This document shows, piece after piece, positions 33,349-42,000 of a stretch of DNA of 64,000 bases. The position numbers and the translations under genes were made by a program. The DNA comes from Nocardia speluncae NBRC 108251 (GTDB lineage Bacteria > Actinomycetota > Actinomycetes > Mycobacteriales > Mycobacteriaceae): positions 124,001-188,000 of the forward strand of contig NZ_BDBZ01000012.1 of NCBI RefSeq assembly GCF_001613245.1, in the 5' to 3' direction. The stretch's first letter is position 1. Every line of letters starts with the position of its first letter. The notes below the pieces were generated by a model. It was not told where the DNA came from, searched no databases, and worked only from the letters and a program-made list of their open reading frames with translations.

Positions 33349-34848
33349 ATGGTTCGAGAACTCACACATTTCATCGGCGGGCAGCAGGTCTCCGGCGCGT
33401 CCGGCCGGTTCGGCGATGTCTACGATCCCAACCTCGGCGAGGTGCAGGCCCGGGTGCCGCTGGCGAGCAAATCCGAGGTCGAGCAGGCCATCGCGAATGC
33501 CGAAGCCGCGCAGCCGGCCTGGGCCGCGATGAACCCGCAGCGCCGGGCCCGGATCCTGATGAAATTCCTGACCCTGGTCAACGACGAGATGGATTCCCTC
33601 GCCGCGCTGCTGTCCAGTGAACACGGCAAGACCATCCCCGACGCGAAGGGCGATATCCAGCGCGGGCTCGAGGTCATCGAATTCGCGGTCGGTATCCCGC
33701 ATCTGCTCAAGGGGGAATACACCGAGAGCGCGGGCACCGGGATCGATGTGTACTCGATGCGCCAGCCGCTGGGTGTGGTCGCCGGGATCACTCCGTTCAA
33801 CTTCCCGGCGATGATTCCGCTGTGGAAGGCCGGGCCGGCGCTGGCCTGCGGTAACGCCTTCGTGCTCAAACCCTCCGAACGCGACCCCTCGGTCCCGCTG
33901 CGGCTTGCCGAACTGTTCCTCGAGGCCGGTCTGCCTCCGGGGGTGTTCAACGTGGTCAACGGCGACAAGGAAGCTGTCGACACCATCCTGCACGACCCCC
34001 GGATCAAGGCCGTCGGCTTCGTCGGCTCCACCCCGATCGCGCAGTACATCTACGAAACCGCCACCGCCAACGGCAAACGCGCCCAATGCTTCGGCGGCGC
34101 GAAGAACCACGCCGTCGTCATGCCGGACGCCGACCTCGACGATGTCGCCGACCAGTTGATCGGTGCGGGTTACGGTTCGGCCGGTGAGCGCTGCATGGCG
34201 ATCTCGGTGGCCGTCCCCGTGGGCGAGGAAACCGCGAACCGGCTGGTCGAGAAGCTCACCGAGCGGGTGCACAAACTCAATATCGGCAAGTCCGACGATC
34301 CCGGCGCCGATTACGGGCCGCTGGTGGGTCTCGACGGCGTGGACCGGGTGAAGAAGTACATCCAGCAGGGTATCGACGAGGGTGCCGAACTGGTGGTCGA
34401 CGGCCGCGGGCTCACCGTAGAGGGCGCCGAGAACGGATACTTCGTCGGCGCGACCCTGTTCGACCGGGTCGGTAAGGAGATGTCGATCTATACCGACGAG
34501 ATCTTCGGCCCGGTACTCACGGTGGTGCGCGCGGGCGACTACGCGGAAGCCCTGGCGCTGGCCAACGACCACGAATACGGCAACGGCGTCGCCATCTTCA
34601 CCCGCGACGGCGATACCGCCCGCGACTTCGCGGCCAAGGTGCAGGTGGGCATGGTGGGCATCAATGTCCCGATCCCCGTGCCGATCGCCTACTACACATT
34701 CGGTGGCTGGAAGCGCTCCGGTTTCGGCGATCTGAACCAGCACGGCCCCGATTCCATCCGTTTCTATACCAAGACCAAGACGGTGACGCAGCGCTGGCCG
34801 GCCGGGCTCAAGGAGAGCAACAGCTTCGTTATCCCGACGATGGAATGA
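33349..34848 (+). CDS. mmsA: CoA-acylating methylmalonate-semialdehyde dehydrogenase
   Basis: Protein of 499 residues that oxidises methylmalonate semialdehyde and decarboxylates it to propionyl-CoA with CoA and NAD+. Typical blocks are HFIGGQQVSGASGRFGDVYD, SSEHGKTIPDAKGDIQRGLE, the cofactor region GITPFNFPAMIPLWKAGPAL, KPSERDPSVP, and the catalytic Cys in YGSAGERCMAISVA (about residue 282). The conserved Arg residues in DAKGDIQRGLEV distinguish MMSDH from other aldehyde dehydrogenases. ATG 33349 follows AGGCAGGA. It is the first gene of the operon; the next start overlaps or abuts its stop. Confidence 0.95.
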   Translation: MVRELTHFIGGQQVSGASGRFGDVYDPNLGEVQARVPLASKSEVEQAIANAEAAQPAWAAMNPQRRARILMKFLTLVNDEMDSLAALLSSEHGKTIPDAKGDIQRGLEVIEFAVGIPHLLKGEYTESAGTGIDVYSMRQPLGVVAGITPFNFPAMIPLWKAGPALACGNAFVLKPSERDPSVPLRLAELFLEAGLPPGVFNVVNGDKEAVDTILHDPRIKAVGFVGSTPIAQYIYETATANGKRAQCFGGAKNHAVVMPDADLDDVADQLIGAGYGSAGERCMAISVAVPVGEETANRLVEKLTERVHKLNIGKSDDPGADYGPLVGLDGVDRVKKYIQQGIDEGAELVVDGRGLTVEGAENGYFVGATLFDRVGKEMSIYTDEIFGPVLTVVRAGDYAEALALANDHEYGNGVAIFTRDGDTARDFAAKVQVGMVGINVPIPVPIAYYTFGGWKRSGFGDLNQHGPDSIRFYTKTKTVTQRWPAGLKESNSFVIPTME

Positions 34849-34850
34849 AC

Positions 34851-36002
34851 ATGTTCACTCTCGACGCCGACGAGCGCGCCATCCGCGATACCGCCCGGGA
34901 GTTCGCCGACGAATACCTCGCCCCGCATGCCGTGGAATGGGACCAGGAAAAGCATTTCCCGGTGGACGTCCTGCGGAAATCGGGCGCGGTCGGGCTGGGC
35001 GGAATCTATGTGCGCGAGGAGTTCGGCGGGTCCGGGCTGCGCCGGCTGGACGCGGTACGGATCTTCGAAGAACTCGCCACCGGCTGCCCGGCCGTGGCCG
35101 CCTACATCTCCATCCACAACATGGCGGCCTGGATGATCGACGCCTACGGTGACGACGAGCAGCGCCGCCGCTGGCTGCCCGGACTCACCGCGATGGATCT
35201 GCTGGCCAGCTATGCGCTCACCGAACCGGGGGCGGGTTCGGATGCCGCGGCCATCACCACCCGCGCGGTGCGCGACGGCGACGACTACATCGTCAACGGC
35301 ACCAAACAGTTCATCTCGGGTGCGGGCAGCAACGACGTGTACGTGATGATGGTCCGTACCCAGGACACCGGTGCGCGCGGTATCTCGACCCTCGTGATCC
35401 CGGCCGATACCCCCGGCCTGGAGGTCGGCCCGAACGAGAAGAAGATGGGCTGGAACGCCCAGCCCACCCGGCAGGTGATCCTGACCGACGCTCGGGTCCC
35501 GGCGGCCAACCGGCTCGGCGCCGAGGGCGACGGTTTCCGGATCGCCATGAACGGGCTCAACGGCGGCCGGCTGAATATTGCGGCGTGCTCGATGGGCGGG
35601 GCGCAGGTCGCGCTCGACAAAACCGTGCCCTACCTGGCCCAGCGCACCGCGTTCGGTGCACCGCTGCTGAACAATCAGGCACTGCAGTTCGAACTGGCCG
35701 ATATGCGGACCAAATTGGAAGCTGCCCGGTCCCTGCTGTGGCGGGCCGCGGCGGCCCTGGACGCGGATGCGCCGGACAAGGTCGAACTGTGTGCCATGGC
35801 CAAACGATTCGCCACCGACTCCGGGTTCGAGGTCGCCAACGCCGCGCTGCAACTGCACGGCGGTTACGGTTACCTGGCCGAATACGGTCTGGAGAAAATC
35901 GTCCGGGACCTGCGGGTGCACCAGATCCTGGAGGGCACCAACGAGATCATGCGCCTGGTCGTGGCCCGGTCCATGACGGCGTCCGCGGAAGGAACTGAAT
36001 GA
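34851..36002 (+). CDS. isobutyryl-CoA dehydrogenase-type acyl-CoA dehydrogenase
   Basis: Protein of 383 residues that converts isobutyryl-CoA to methacrylyl-CoA. Motifs include YALTEPGAGSDAAAITTRA (FAD/substrate), NGLNGGRLNIAACSMGGAQV and the C-terminal LHGGYGYLAEYGLEKIVRDL with ILEGTNEIMRLVVAR (catalytic Glu region). The closest recognisable relatives are ACAD8-like enzymes, and its position between mmsA and the hydrolase supports this. ATG 34851 (MFTLDADERAIR) is chosen over ATG 34845 because it has the usual N-terminus and GGA at a suitable distance; 34845 overlaps the mmsA stop. Confidence 0.93.
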   Translation: MFTLDADERAIRDTAREFADEYLAPHAVEWDQEKHFPVDVLRKSGAVGLGGIYVREEFGGSGLRRLDAVRIFEELATGCPAVAAYISIHNMAAWMIDAYGDDEQRRRWLPGLTAMDLLASYALTEPGAGSDAAAITTRAVRDGDDYIVNGTKQFISGAGSNDVYVMMVRTQDTGARGISTLVIPADTPGLEVGPNEKKMGWNAQPTRQVILTDARVPAANRLGAEGDGFRIAMNGLNGGRLNIAACSMGGAQVALDKTVPYLAQRTAFGAPLLNNQALQFELADMRTKLEAARSLLWRAAAALDADAPDKVELCAMAKRFATDSGFEVANAALQLHGGYGYLAEYGLEKIVRDLRVHQILEGTNEIMRLVVARSMTASAEGTE

Positions 36003-37084
36003 GCGACGAACCCGAAGTCCTGGTCGAACAGCGTGCCGGCCTGGGACTCATCACCCTGAACCGGCCCAAGGCCATCAATGCGCTGAACCATGCCATGACG
36101 CGCACCATCACCGAACAGCTACGGGCCTGGGCCACCGACGATTCGGTGCGCACCGTCGCCCTCACCGGCGCCGGTGAACGGGGGCTGTGCGCGGGTGGCG
36201 ATATCGTCGCCATCCATCACGATGCCAAGGAACAGCAGGCGGCCGGGCACGTGGGGTCGGCGGCGGATTCGGCCACCGGGAAGTTCTGGCGCGACGAGTA
36301 CATTCTCAACGCGCTCATCGGCCGCTACCCGAAACCGTATGTCGCGGTGATGGACGGGATCGTGATGGGCGGTGGGGTCGGGTTGTCCGCGCACGGCAGT
36401 CACCGGATCGTCACCGAGAAGTCGACGATCGGAATGCCGGAGGTCGGGATCGGGTTCATTCCCGATGTCGGCGGTACCTATCTGCTGTCGCGGGCGCCGG
36501 GCGAACTGGGCACTCATATCGCGCTCACCACGGCGCGGATGAAGGCGGGTGATGCGATCGCCACCGGTTTCGCGGACTACTACGTTCCTGCCGAACAGAT
36601 TCCGGCGCTGCTCACCACCCTGCAGACCGAAACCGCCGATATCGCAATCGCCAAATACGCCGCTGCGGCACCGGAATCGGCGCTGTTCGCGCAGCGCGAC
36701 TGGATCGACTCCTGCTACGGCGCGGAGACGGTCGCCGAGATCGTCGCCCATCTGCAGGAACACGCCGATACCGAGGCGAATGCGGCCGCCACGGCGATAC
36801 TCGGAAAATCACCGGTCGCGCTGCAGGTCACCTTGCGGTCGCTGCGATCCGCCCGCACCGCCACGAACCTGGAGACGGTACTGAACGAGGAGTACCGCGT
36901 TTCGATCGCCTCGCTGGCCTCGCACGATCTGGTCGAGGGGATTCGCGCGCAGGTGGTCGACAAAGACCGCAACCCGCAATGGTCGCCCGCAACCCTGACC
37001 GATGTCACCACCGCCCGGGTGGACACGTACTTCGCCGAACTGGGCGAACGGGAACTGGGTCTGACGACTCCGGAGGAAATGTAA
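35999..37084 (+). CDS. 3-hydroxyisobutyryl-CoA hydrolase (enoyl-CoA hydratase/isomerase fold)
   Basis: Protein of 361 residues. The crotonase core has [20 protein letters not shown], the oxyanion loop TGAGERGLCAGGDIVAI and the second loop VMDGIVMGGGVGLSAHGSHR, with MPEVGIGFIPDVGGTYLLSR. The longer C-terminal region with ILGKSPVALQVTLRSLR and VLNEEYRVSIASLASHDLVEGIRA is typical of HIBCH and separates it from hydratases. It releases 3-hydroxyisobutyrate from its CoA ester. ATG 35999 overlaps the stop of the dehydrogenase (ATGA). The methacrylyl-CoA hydratase step could be supplied by the enoyl-CoA hydratase at 48387. Confidence 0.93.
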   Translation: MSDEPEVLVEQRAGLGLITLNRPKAINALNHAMTRTITEQLRAWATDDSVRTVALTGAGERGLCAGGDIVAIHHDAKEQQAAGHVGSAADSATGKFWRDEYILNALIGRYPKPYVAVMDGIVMGGGVGLSAHGSHRIVTEKSTIGMPEVGIGFIPDVGGTYLLSRAPGELGTHIALTTARMKAGDAIATGFADYYVPAEQIPALLTTLQTETADIAIAKYAAAAPESALFAQRDWIDSCYGAETVAEIVAHLQEHADTEANAAATAILGKSPVALQVTLRSLRSARTATNLETVLNEEYRVSIASLASHDLVEGIRAQVVDKDRNPQWSPATLTDVTTARVDTYFAELGERELGLTTPEEM

Positions 37085-37980
37085 TGAGCAAGACGATCGG
37101 TTTCCTCGGCCTCGGCCATATGGGTGGACCCATGGCGGCGAACCTGGTGAAGGCCGGATACGAAGTGCACGCGTACGACCCGTCTGCCGCGGCGCAGGAA
37201 CAGGCCGGTAAAGACGGTGTGGCCCTGGTGGAGACCGGCGTCGCCGCCGCCACCGGCCGCGATATCGTGATTACGATGCTCACCAACGGCAAACTGGTGC
37301 GCGACGTGTACGCCGAACTGCTGCCGGTGGCGCGACCGGACACCTTGTTCGTGGACTGCTCGACCATCGATGTCGCCGATGCCAAAGCGGCCGCGGAGGC
37401 GGCGACCGCGGCCGGGCACCGGGCACTGGATGCGCCGGTCTCCGGCGGTGTTTCAGGTGCGGCCGCCGGCACGCTCACCTTCATGGTCGGCGGGGCGGAC
37501 ACCGATTTCGCCGAAGCGCTGCCGATGCTGGAGGTGATGGGCGCCAAGGTCGTGCACTGCGGCGGCGCAGGCGTCGGGCAGGCCGCAAAGATCTGCAACA
37601 ACATGCTGCTCGGGATTTCCATGATCGGACTGTCCGAGGCGCTGGTGCTGGGGGAGAAGCTGGGGCTCAGCCACCAGTCGTTCTTCGATGTGGTGTCCAC
37701 GGCATCGGGACAGAGCTGGGCGCTCACCACCTACTGCCCGGTGCCGGGGCCGGTGCCGACCAGCCCGGCGAACAACGACTACCGACCAGGGTTCGCGACC
37801 GCACTGATGAACAAGGATCTCGGCCTGGCCGTGGATGCGTTGCGCGCCAACGGTGTGGAGGGCCGTATCGGTGAACTGGCTGCGGAGATCTACCGTGAGT
37901 TCAACGAAACCTCGGACGGCCGGGATTTCTCGGCGATCGTCACCGAGGTGCGCAAGCGCAGCTCTGGGTGGGCGACGTAA
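37084..37980 (+). CDS. mmsB: 3-hydroxyisobutyrate dehydrogenase
   Basis: Protein of 298 residues that oxidises 3-hydroxyisobutyrate to methylmalonate semialdehyde, the substrate of MmsA. It has the NAD(P) Rossmann start TIGFLGLGHMGGPMAANLVK, FVDCSTIDVADAKAAAEAA, the substrate loop DAPVSGGVSGAAAGTLTFM and the catalytic Lys in GVGQAAKICNNMLLGISM (about residue 170). The start shares its first base with the stop of the hydrolase gene (TAATG). It closes the operon; a stem-loop follows 18 bases after the stop. Confidence 0.95.
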   Translation: MSKTIGFLGLGHMGGPMAANLVKAGYEVHAYDPSAAAQEQAGKDGVALVETGVAAATGRDIVITMLTNGKLVRDVYAELLPVARPDTLFVDCSTIDVADAKAAAEAATAAGHRALDAPVSGGVSGAAAGTLTFMVGGADTDFAEALPMLEVMGAKVVHCGGAGVGQAAKICNNMLLGISMIGLSEALVLGEKLGLSHQSFFDVVSTASGQSWALTTYCPVPGPVPTSPANNDYRPGFATALMNKDLGLAVDALRANGVEGRIGELAAEIYREFNETSDGRDFSAIVTEVRKRSSGWAT

Positions 37981-37998
37981 CAGAAGCGGATACGGCGA

Positions 37999-38024
37999 GC
38001 CCGTCCGCCGGCCTGGGGACGGGC
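37999..38024. terminator. stem-loop between convergent mmsB and GT-like genes
   Basis: GCCCGTCC and GGACGGGC enclose ten bases. The hairpin sits in the 55 bases between two convergent genes and can serve both directions. No U-tract is present, as is usual for actinobacterial terminators of this type. Confidence 0.6.
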
Positions 38025-38035
38025 ACCATCGGCGT

Positions 38036-38722
38036 CTACTGGAACTTGAAGATGTAACTCCCGTAGCGGTCCTTGTCGTTCCCGGCATCCTCCCAGGTGT
38101 AGCCATAGGAGCCGATATGTTCCAGGCGGAAGCTGGTATCGACGAGCACCTGGAATCCGCTGCGCCGCGCGCGTTCGATGAAGGCGTAGTCCTCACCGAG
38201 GTACCAATGGTTACCGTCGTCTTCCGGTAGCAGCATCGGAAGAAAAAATGGGACGACGGGTGTGCCGAAACGGACATTGCACAGCGGCAAATCCTCGTGC
38301 GCGGTGATCTTTTCGTACACTTCGCGCCTGGTGTGCAGGAAACCTGTTCCGACATAGCGGACTTCGGTGAGACCGCCCCCCTCGCCGAGTACGAATCGCT
38401 CGGTGCCGGGCAAGACATCACAGGCCAGCGCGCGGGCATTTTTCTTGACGCATACGCCACCCACCAAGGGCAGATTATGAGCGCGCAACCGTTCCACTGC
38501 GTCCGGTTCGAACCCGGTATCCGCATCGATCCACATCAACTCGTCGAACCCCTCGGTCAGCGCCTCGGTGGCCAGCTGGCTGCGTGCCTGGTCGATCGCG
38601 GCGGCGCCGAAGGAGCGCCGCACACGATAGCCGCGCCGTTCCAGCTGCTGCAGCGCTTTTTCGCAGGCGCGCTCGATGTGGTCGAAGACCGGCACCAGAA
38701 CAATGCAGCGTGAGGGATCCAT
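38036..38722 (-). CDS. GT-A-like glycosyltransferase-type protein, function unknown
   Basis: Protein of 228 residues. It begins with a Rossmann-like strand (CIVLVPVFDHIERACEKALQ), has a central DxD-like site (FDELMWIDADTGFEPDAVER), then VGGVCVKKNARALACDVLPG, a segment resembling an acceptor loop (VRYVGTGFLHTRREVYEKI) and YLGEDYAFIERARRSGFQVL, ending in SFRLEHIGSYGYTWEDAG. This order recalls family-2 glycosyltransferase domains. ATG 38722 is selected with GGAAGGTGG upstream; an upstream ATG at 38749 is possible. It lies next to the repeat bordering the ESX locus. Confidence 0.66.
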   Translation of the reverse strand: MDPSRCIVLVPVFDHIERACEKALQQLERRGYRVRRSFGAAAIDQARSQLATEALTEGFDELMWIDADTGFEPDAVERLRAHNLPLVGGVCVKKNARALACDVLPGTERFVLGEGGGLTEVRYVGTGFLHTRREVYEKITAHEDLPLCNVRFGTPVVPFFLPMLLPEDDGNHWYLGEDYAFIERARRSGFQVLVDTSFRLEHIGSYGYTWEDAGNDKDRYGSYIFKFQ

Positions 38723-38838
38723 ATCCAATTTTCCACCTTCCGACACCATCGTGATCGGACCAACCGTACCGCCGGTTCGGCGGGATTGCCGCGGGTGAAC
38801 AGCCCGATGGTGACAAGGCCGAGGCCTATGAGTGACCG

Positions 38839-38878
38839 CGGTATCGTCACCGATATTCGTAACCGTTCCGACGAGGAG
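38839..38878 (+). repeat. 40-bp direct repeat, left copy
   Basis: Bases 38839-38878 and 48339-48378 agree at 38 of 40 positions, beginning CGGTATCGTCACCGATATTC. Each copy contains the small inverted repeat TATCG-TCAC-CGATA. The copies bracket the ESX locus exactly. The left copy also lies in a short frame (ATG 38828 to stop 38971) coding [17 protein letters not shown] at its start; the right copy encodes the same GIVTDIRNR core in the 36-codon ORF at 48280. Confidence 0.85.
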
Positions 38879-39012
38879 TATCCGACCGAGCCCTCGCATG
38901 GCCGGCCGGTTGCGTCGTGGACCGATCGAATTCAGCTGCCAGGTCTACCAGTTCACTGGAGTACCGCATGATCGAGGCCGCGGTTCGGGCCGAATTTGCC
39001 TGGGCGCCACCG

Positions 39013-39038
39013 GGAATTCAATGAAGCACGCCAGAATC
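39013..39038 (+). promoter_or_regulatory. ESX promoter 1: GGAATTCAA-N13-AATC
   Basis: This motif is 57 bases before the 1351-residue gene. It ends a 33-base block (38989-39021) that matches 43523-43555 at 29 of 33 positions, and the following N13 spacer and AATC are at identical distance in both. GGAAT with a 17-base spacer resembles ECF-sigma promoters; sigma M of Mycobacterium is known to control ESX genes. The sigma factor is inference. Confidence 0.55.
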
Positions 39039-39094
39039 TATCCGGTCCCACCCGACCCCGGTCCGTGATCCCGAGCCGTCGGAGCTGCGCCGCT

Positions 39095-42000
39095 ATGAGT
39101 TTGTACCTTCCTCCGGAGCTCCGCTGGCTCGGCTGGATCGCGGGTGCACAGTGGCCGGACGGGGACGAGGACAAGGCCTGGGAAGTCGCCGCGGCATGGC
39201 AGGAGGCGAGCGAGGAGCTCCTCGATCTGCTCGCAAAAATCGACGCCGCCGAGCAGGCCACCACGGAGGCATATCCCGAGGGAGACGCCCGCACCGAGAT
39301 GGGTGCGCGCTACGACATGCTGCGCAGCGGTGACCAATCGCTGGAGCAGCTGGCCATCTCGATGCAAGCCCAATACGGTTCGGCCTTCGATATGGGCACC
39401 GAGTTGCAGGCGATGAAGCTCACCATCATTGTCACTCTCTGCTGGCTTGCCCTCGAAATCGCCTGGGCCTGGTTGTTTCCGCCGACGGCCCCCGCGGTCG
39501 AGGCCGCGGCGATCGCCTCGACCCGGTCCTACCTCAAGATCATCCAGGATTTCGTCCAGAAGACCATCCAGAACATCGCCCGGCGGGCGGGAGCACCGAA
39601 CACGAAACGCCACTTCTGGAAAGAGCTGGCGAAAGGTAACCCCGGCTGGCCCACTGCGAAAGGCTGGGGAGTGTACGGCGCGCGGGCCGCGGAGGGCGCC
39701 ATCGTCCCGATGGCGATCAACGGCAGTATCCAAGCCGGACAGATCGCCGACGGCAAACGACGCTCGTTCAACGGGCAGGAGTTCGGCCTCTCGGCCCTCG
39801 GCGGTGCCGCCGGAGCCGTCCCGGCTCGGGAATTCGGCCGCTACCTGGGCGAAGGCATCGAGAAGGTGGCGGGCAAACAACTCAACAACGTCGCCGGGCG
39901 GACGGCCAACGGCATGTTCATCGGTGCCATGGCCGATGGGTTCGGCGCGGTTTTCGGCAACCTGGCCACCGCGTTGGCCGCCGGAGGTGATTTCTCGGCG
40001 TTCAGCAACGGGCCGGGGTGGGTCGGGAACTTTGCGCAAGGTGCGCTGGTGGGTGGGGCCCGCGGCGCTTCGGCGTTCAACAGTTATGTGCCGAAAACGA
40101 CCGACGGCTTCACCAATATGTCGGCTTTCCGGAAAGACTCCTGGCTGCGTGGCAATGCTTGGCTCTTCCCGAGGTCGGAGGCGGGGTTGTTCGCGGGTGG
40201 CTCCGACAACAGTTCCGGGAACACAACCAGAGGTAACACACCCGATACCAACATCACCGCAGCGCCCAACACCGATATTGCGCCCAATGCCGACATCACG
40301 ACTGCGTCCAATGTCAACACCACGACTGCGCCCAATACCGTGGCCGCGCCCAATACCGAGGCAGCGCCGAACACTGAGGCAGCGCCGAACACCGACACGA
40401 CGGTCGCCGGCAACGAGACAGCCGCGATTGTCGACAACATGGGGACCGGCAACACCGCGGCGGTCGCCACCGGCTCCACGACCACCGGTGACGAGACGAT
40501 CGGCACCGGTGGTCGAGGCGGGAGCGGTGTCCAGAACGGTGGTGAGATCGGCCAGAATTTCGGTGCGGCCGCTTCGGGCTCTGGATATCAACACTCGGCG
40601 CCGGGCTGGTCGAACACCATGCCGCAGAGCGCCTGGTTCCAATCTGCGGGTGAAACATCGAATTCCGGGGGAAACAACTTCGGAGCCGGCTTCACGGGCG
40701 ACACGAACCGGTCACCGATGTTCGACGCAGGGTTCGGGCCCGCCACGACGCGGCACGACGGGTTCGGCGAGGTCTACCCTGATCCGACCGGTCGGGCATG
40801 GGATACCGAGAGGGGGAACTCTGTCGGGCCTGCGGTAGAAAGATCCTGGGATTCGGGCGGTAACCGCGAGGCCCCGGTGTTCCGGTGGCCCGATTCCGAC
40901 GTGGGGAGTTCTATCGAGCGTCCGGTGTCACCGTTGGCGGACTCGGATGCGGGCAGCTTCATCGAGCGCCCGGTATCGCCTTTGAGTGAGGACGGAAACG
41001 ATTCGTCCACCAGTGTCGTACCGGGGGCTCACGGGCTCGGGGTGAACAGCAATGTGCCCGCCCAACCCGCCCCCGTATCACAGCAGAATCTGCCGGGCCA
41101 GCAGCTCACGGCGCCGCCGGGGGTTTCGCAACAGGCGGCCGGCACTTCGTCATCTGCCCCGCATCAGTCGCACCAGCAACTGCTGCCGAATTCCTCCCAG
41201 CCCGTGCAGCGGGGTGGGGCAGGGCCGCTCGGGCTCCTGACAACGAGCGACGAGTCGATTGCGGCCGCGCGGCAACAAACACCGCCACAACCGCTGGGCC
41301 GTCCGCCGGTGGGGCAGGAAGCGCCGCCGGTCCCGGAGCGTTCCACCTTGCGCCCGCCGCCGGGGCCGGAGTACGGGCAGGGTTCACCTCCGCCGGCGCC
41401 CCCTGGGCTTCCGCCGCCGGACGGGCCCGCTCCGTCCCCGCCGCCGAATGTGCCGCCGGTTCCGGAGCGTTCGCCGTTGCGTCCGCCACCGGGTCAACAG
41501 GCCGTGCAGGGTCCGCCTCCGCCGGACGGGCCCGCTCCGTCCCCGCCGCCGAATGTGCCGCCGGTTCCGGAGCGTTCGCCGTTGCGTCCGCCACCGGGTC
41601 AACAGATCGTGCAGGGTCCGCCTGCGCCGCCGGATCGGCCTGCGCCGCCGGTTCCCGAGCGTTCGCCGTTGCGGCGTCCGCCGGTGCCGCAGATCGGGCA
41701 GGGTCCGCCGCCGCCGGATCGCCCGGCGCCCCCACCACCGGATCCGGTAGGCGCGCAGGACGGTACTCGGGCTCCCTCACCGCGTCCCGAACCGGAGCCG
41801 GTTGCCCAACCCCACCGGTTGCAGCGAGGCGATCGGGACGAGCAGATCGCACACCAGCGGTGGCTGCGTGAACAGGTGGTGCGAATGCAGCAGCACGAAG
41901 CAGAGTTGCAGGCGCAGGCCCAGCGCCGGCGACAGCTGGAGGAGTTGCAGTCGTTGCACCAGCACCAGGATCGGCACTCGCCGGGGGAACGAGAATTACA

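Noticed and set aside
41290..41790. possible CRISPR-like repeats
   Set aside because: The repeats are adjacent, in-frame Pro-rich coding units with no unique spacers.
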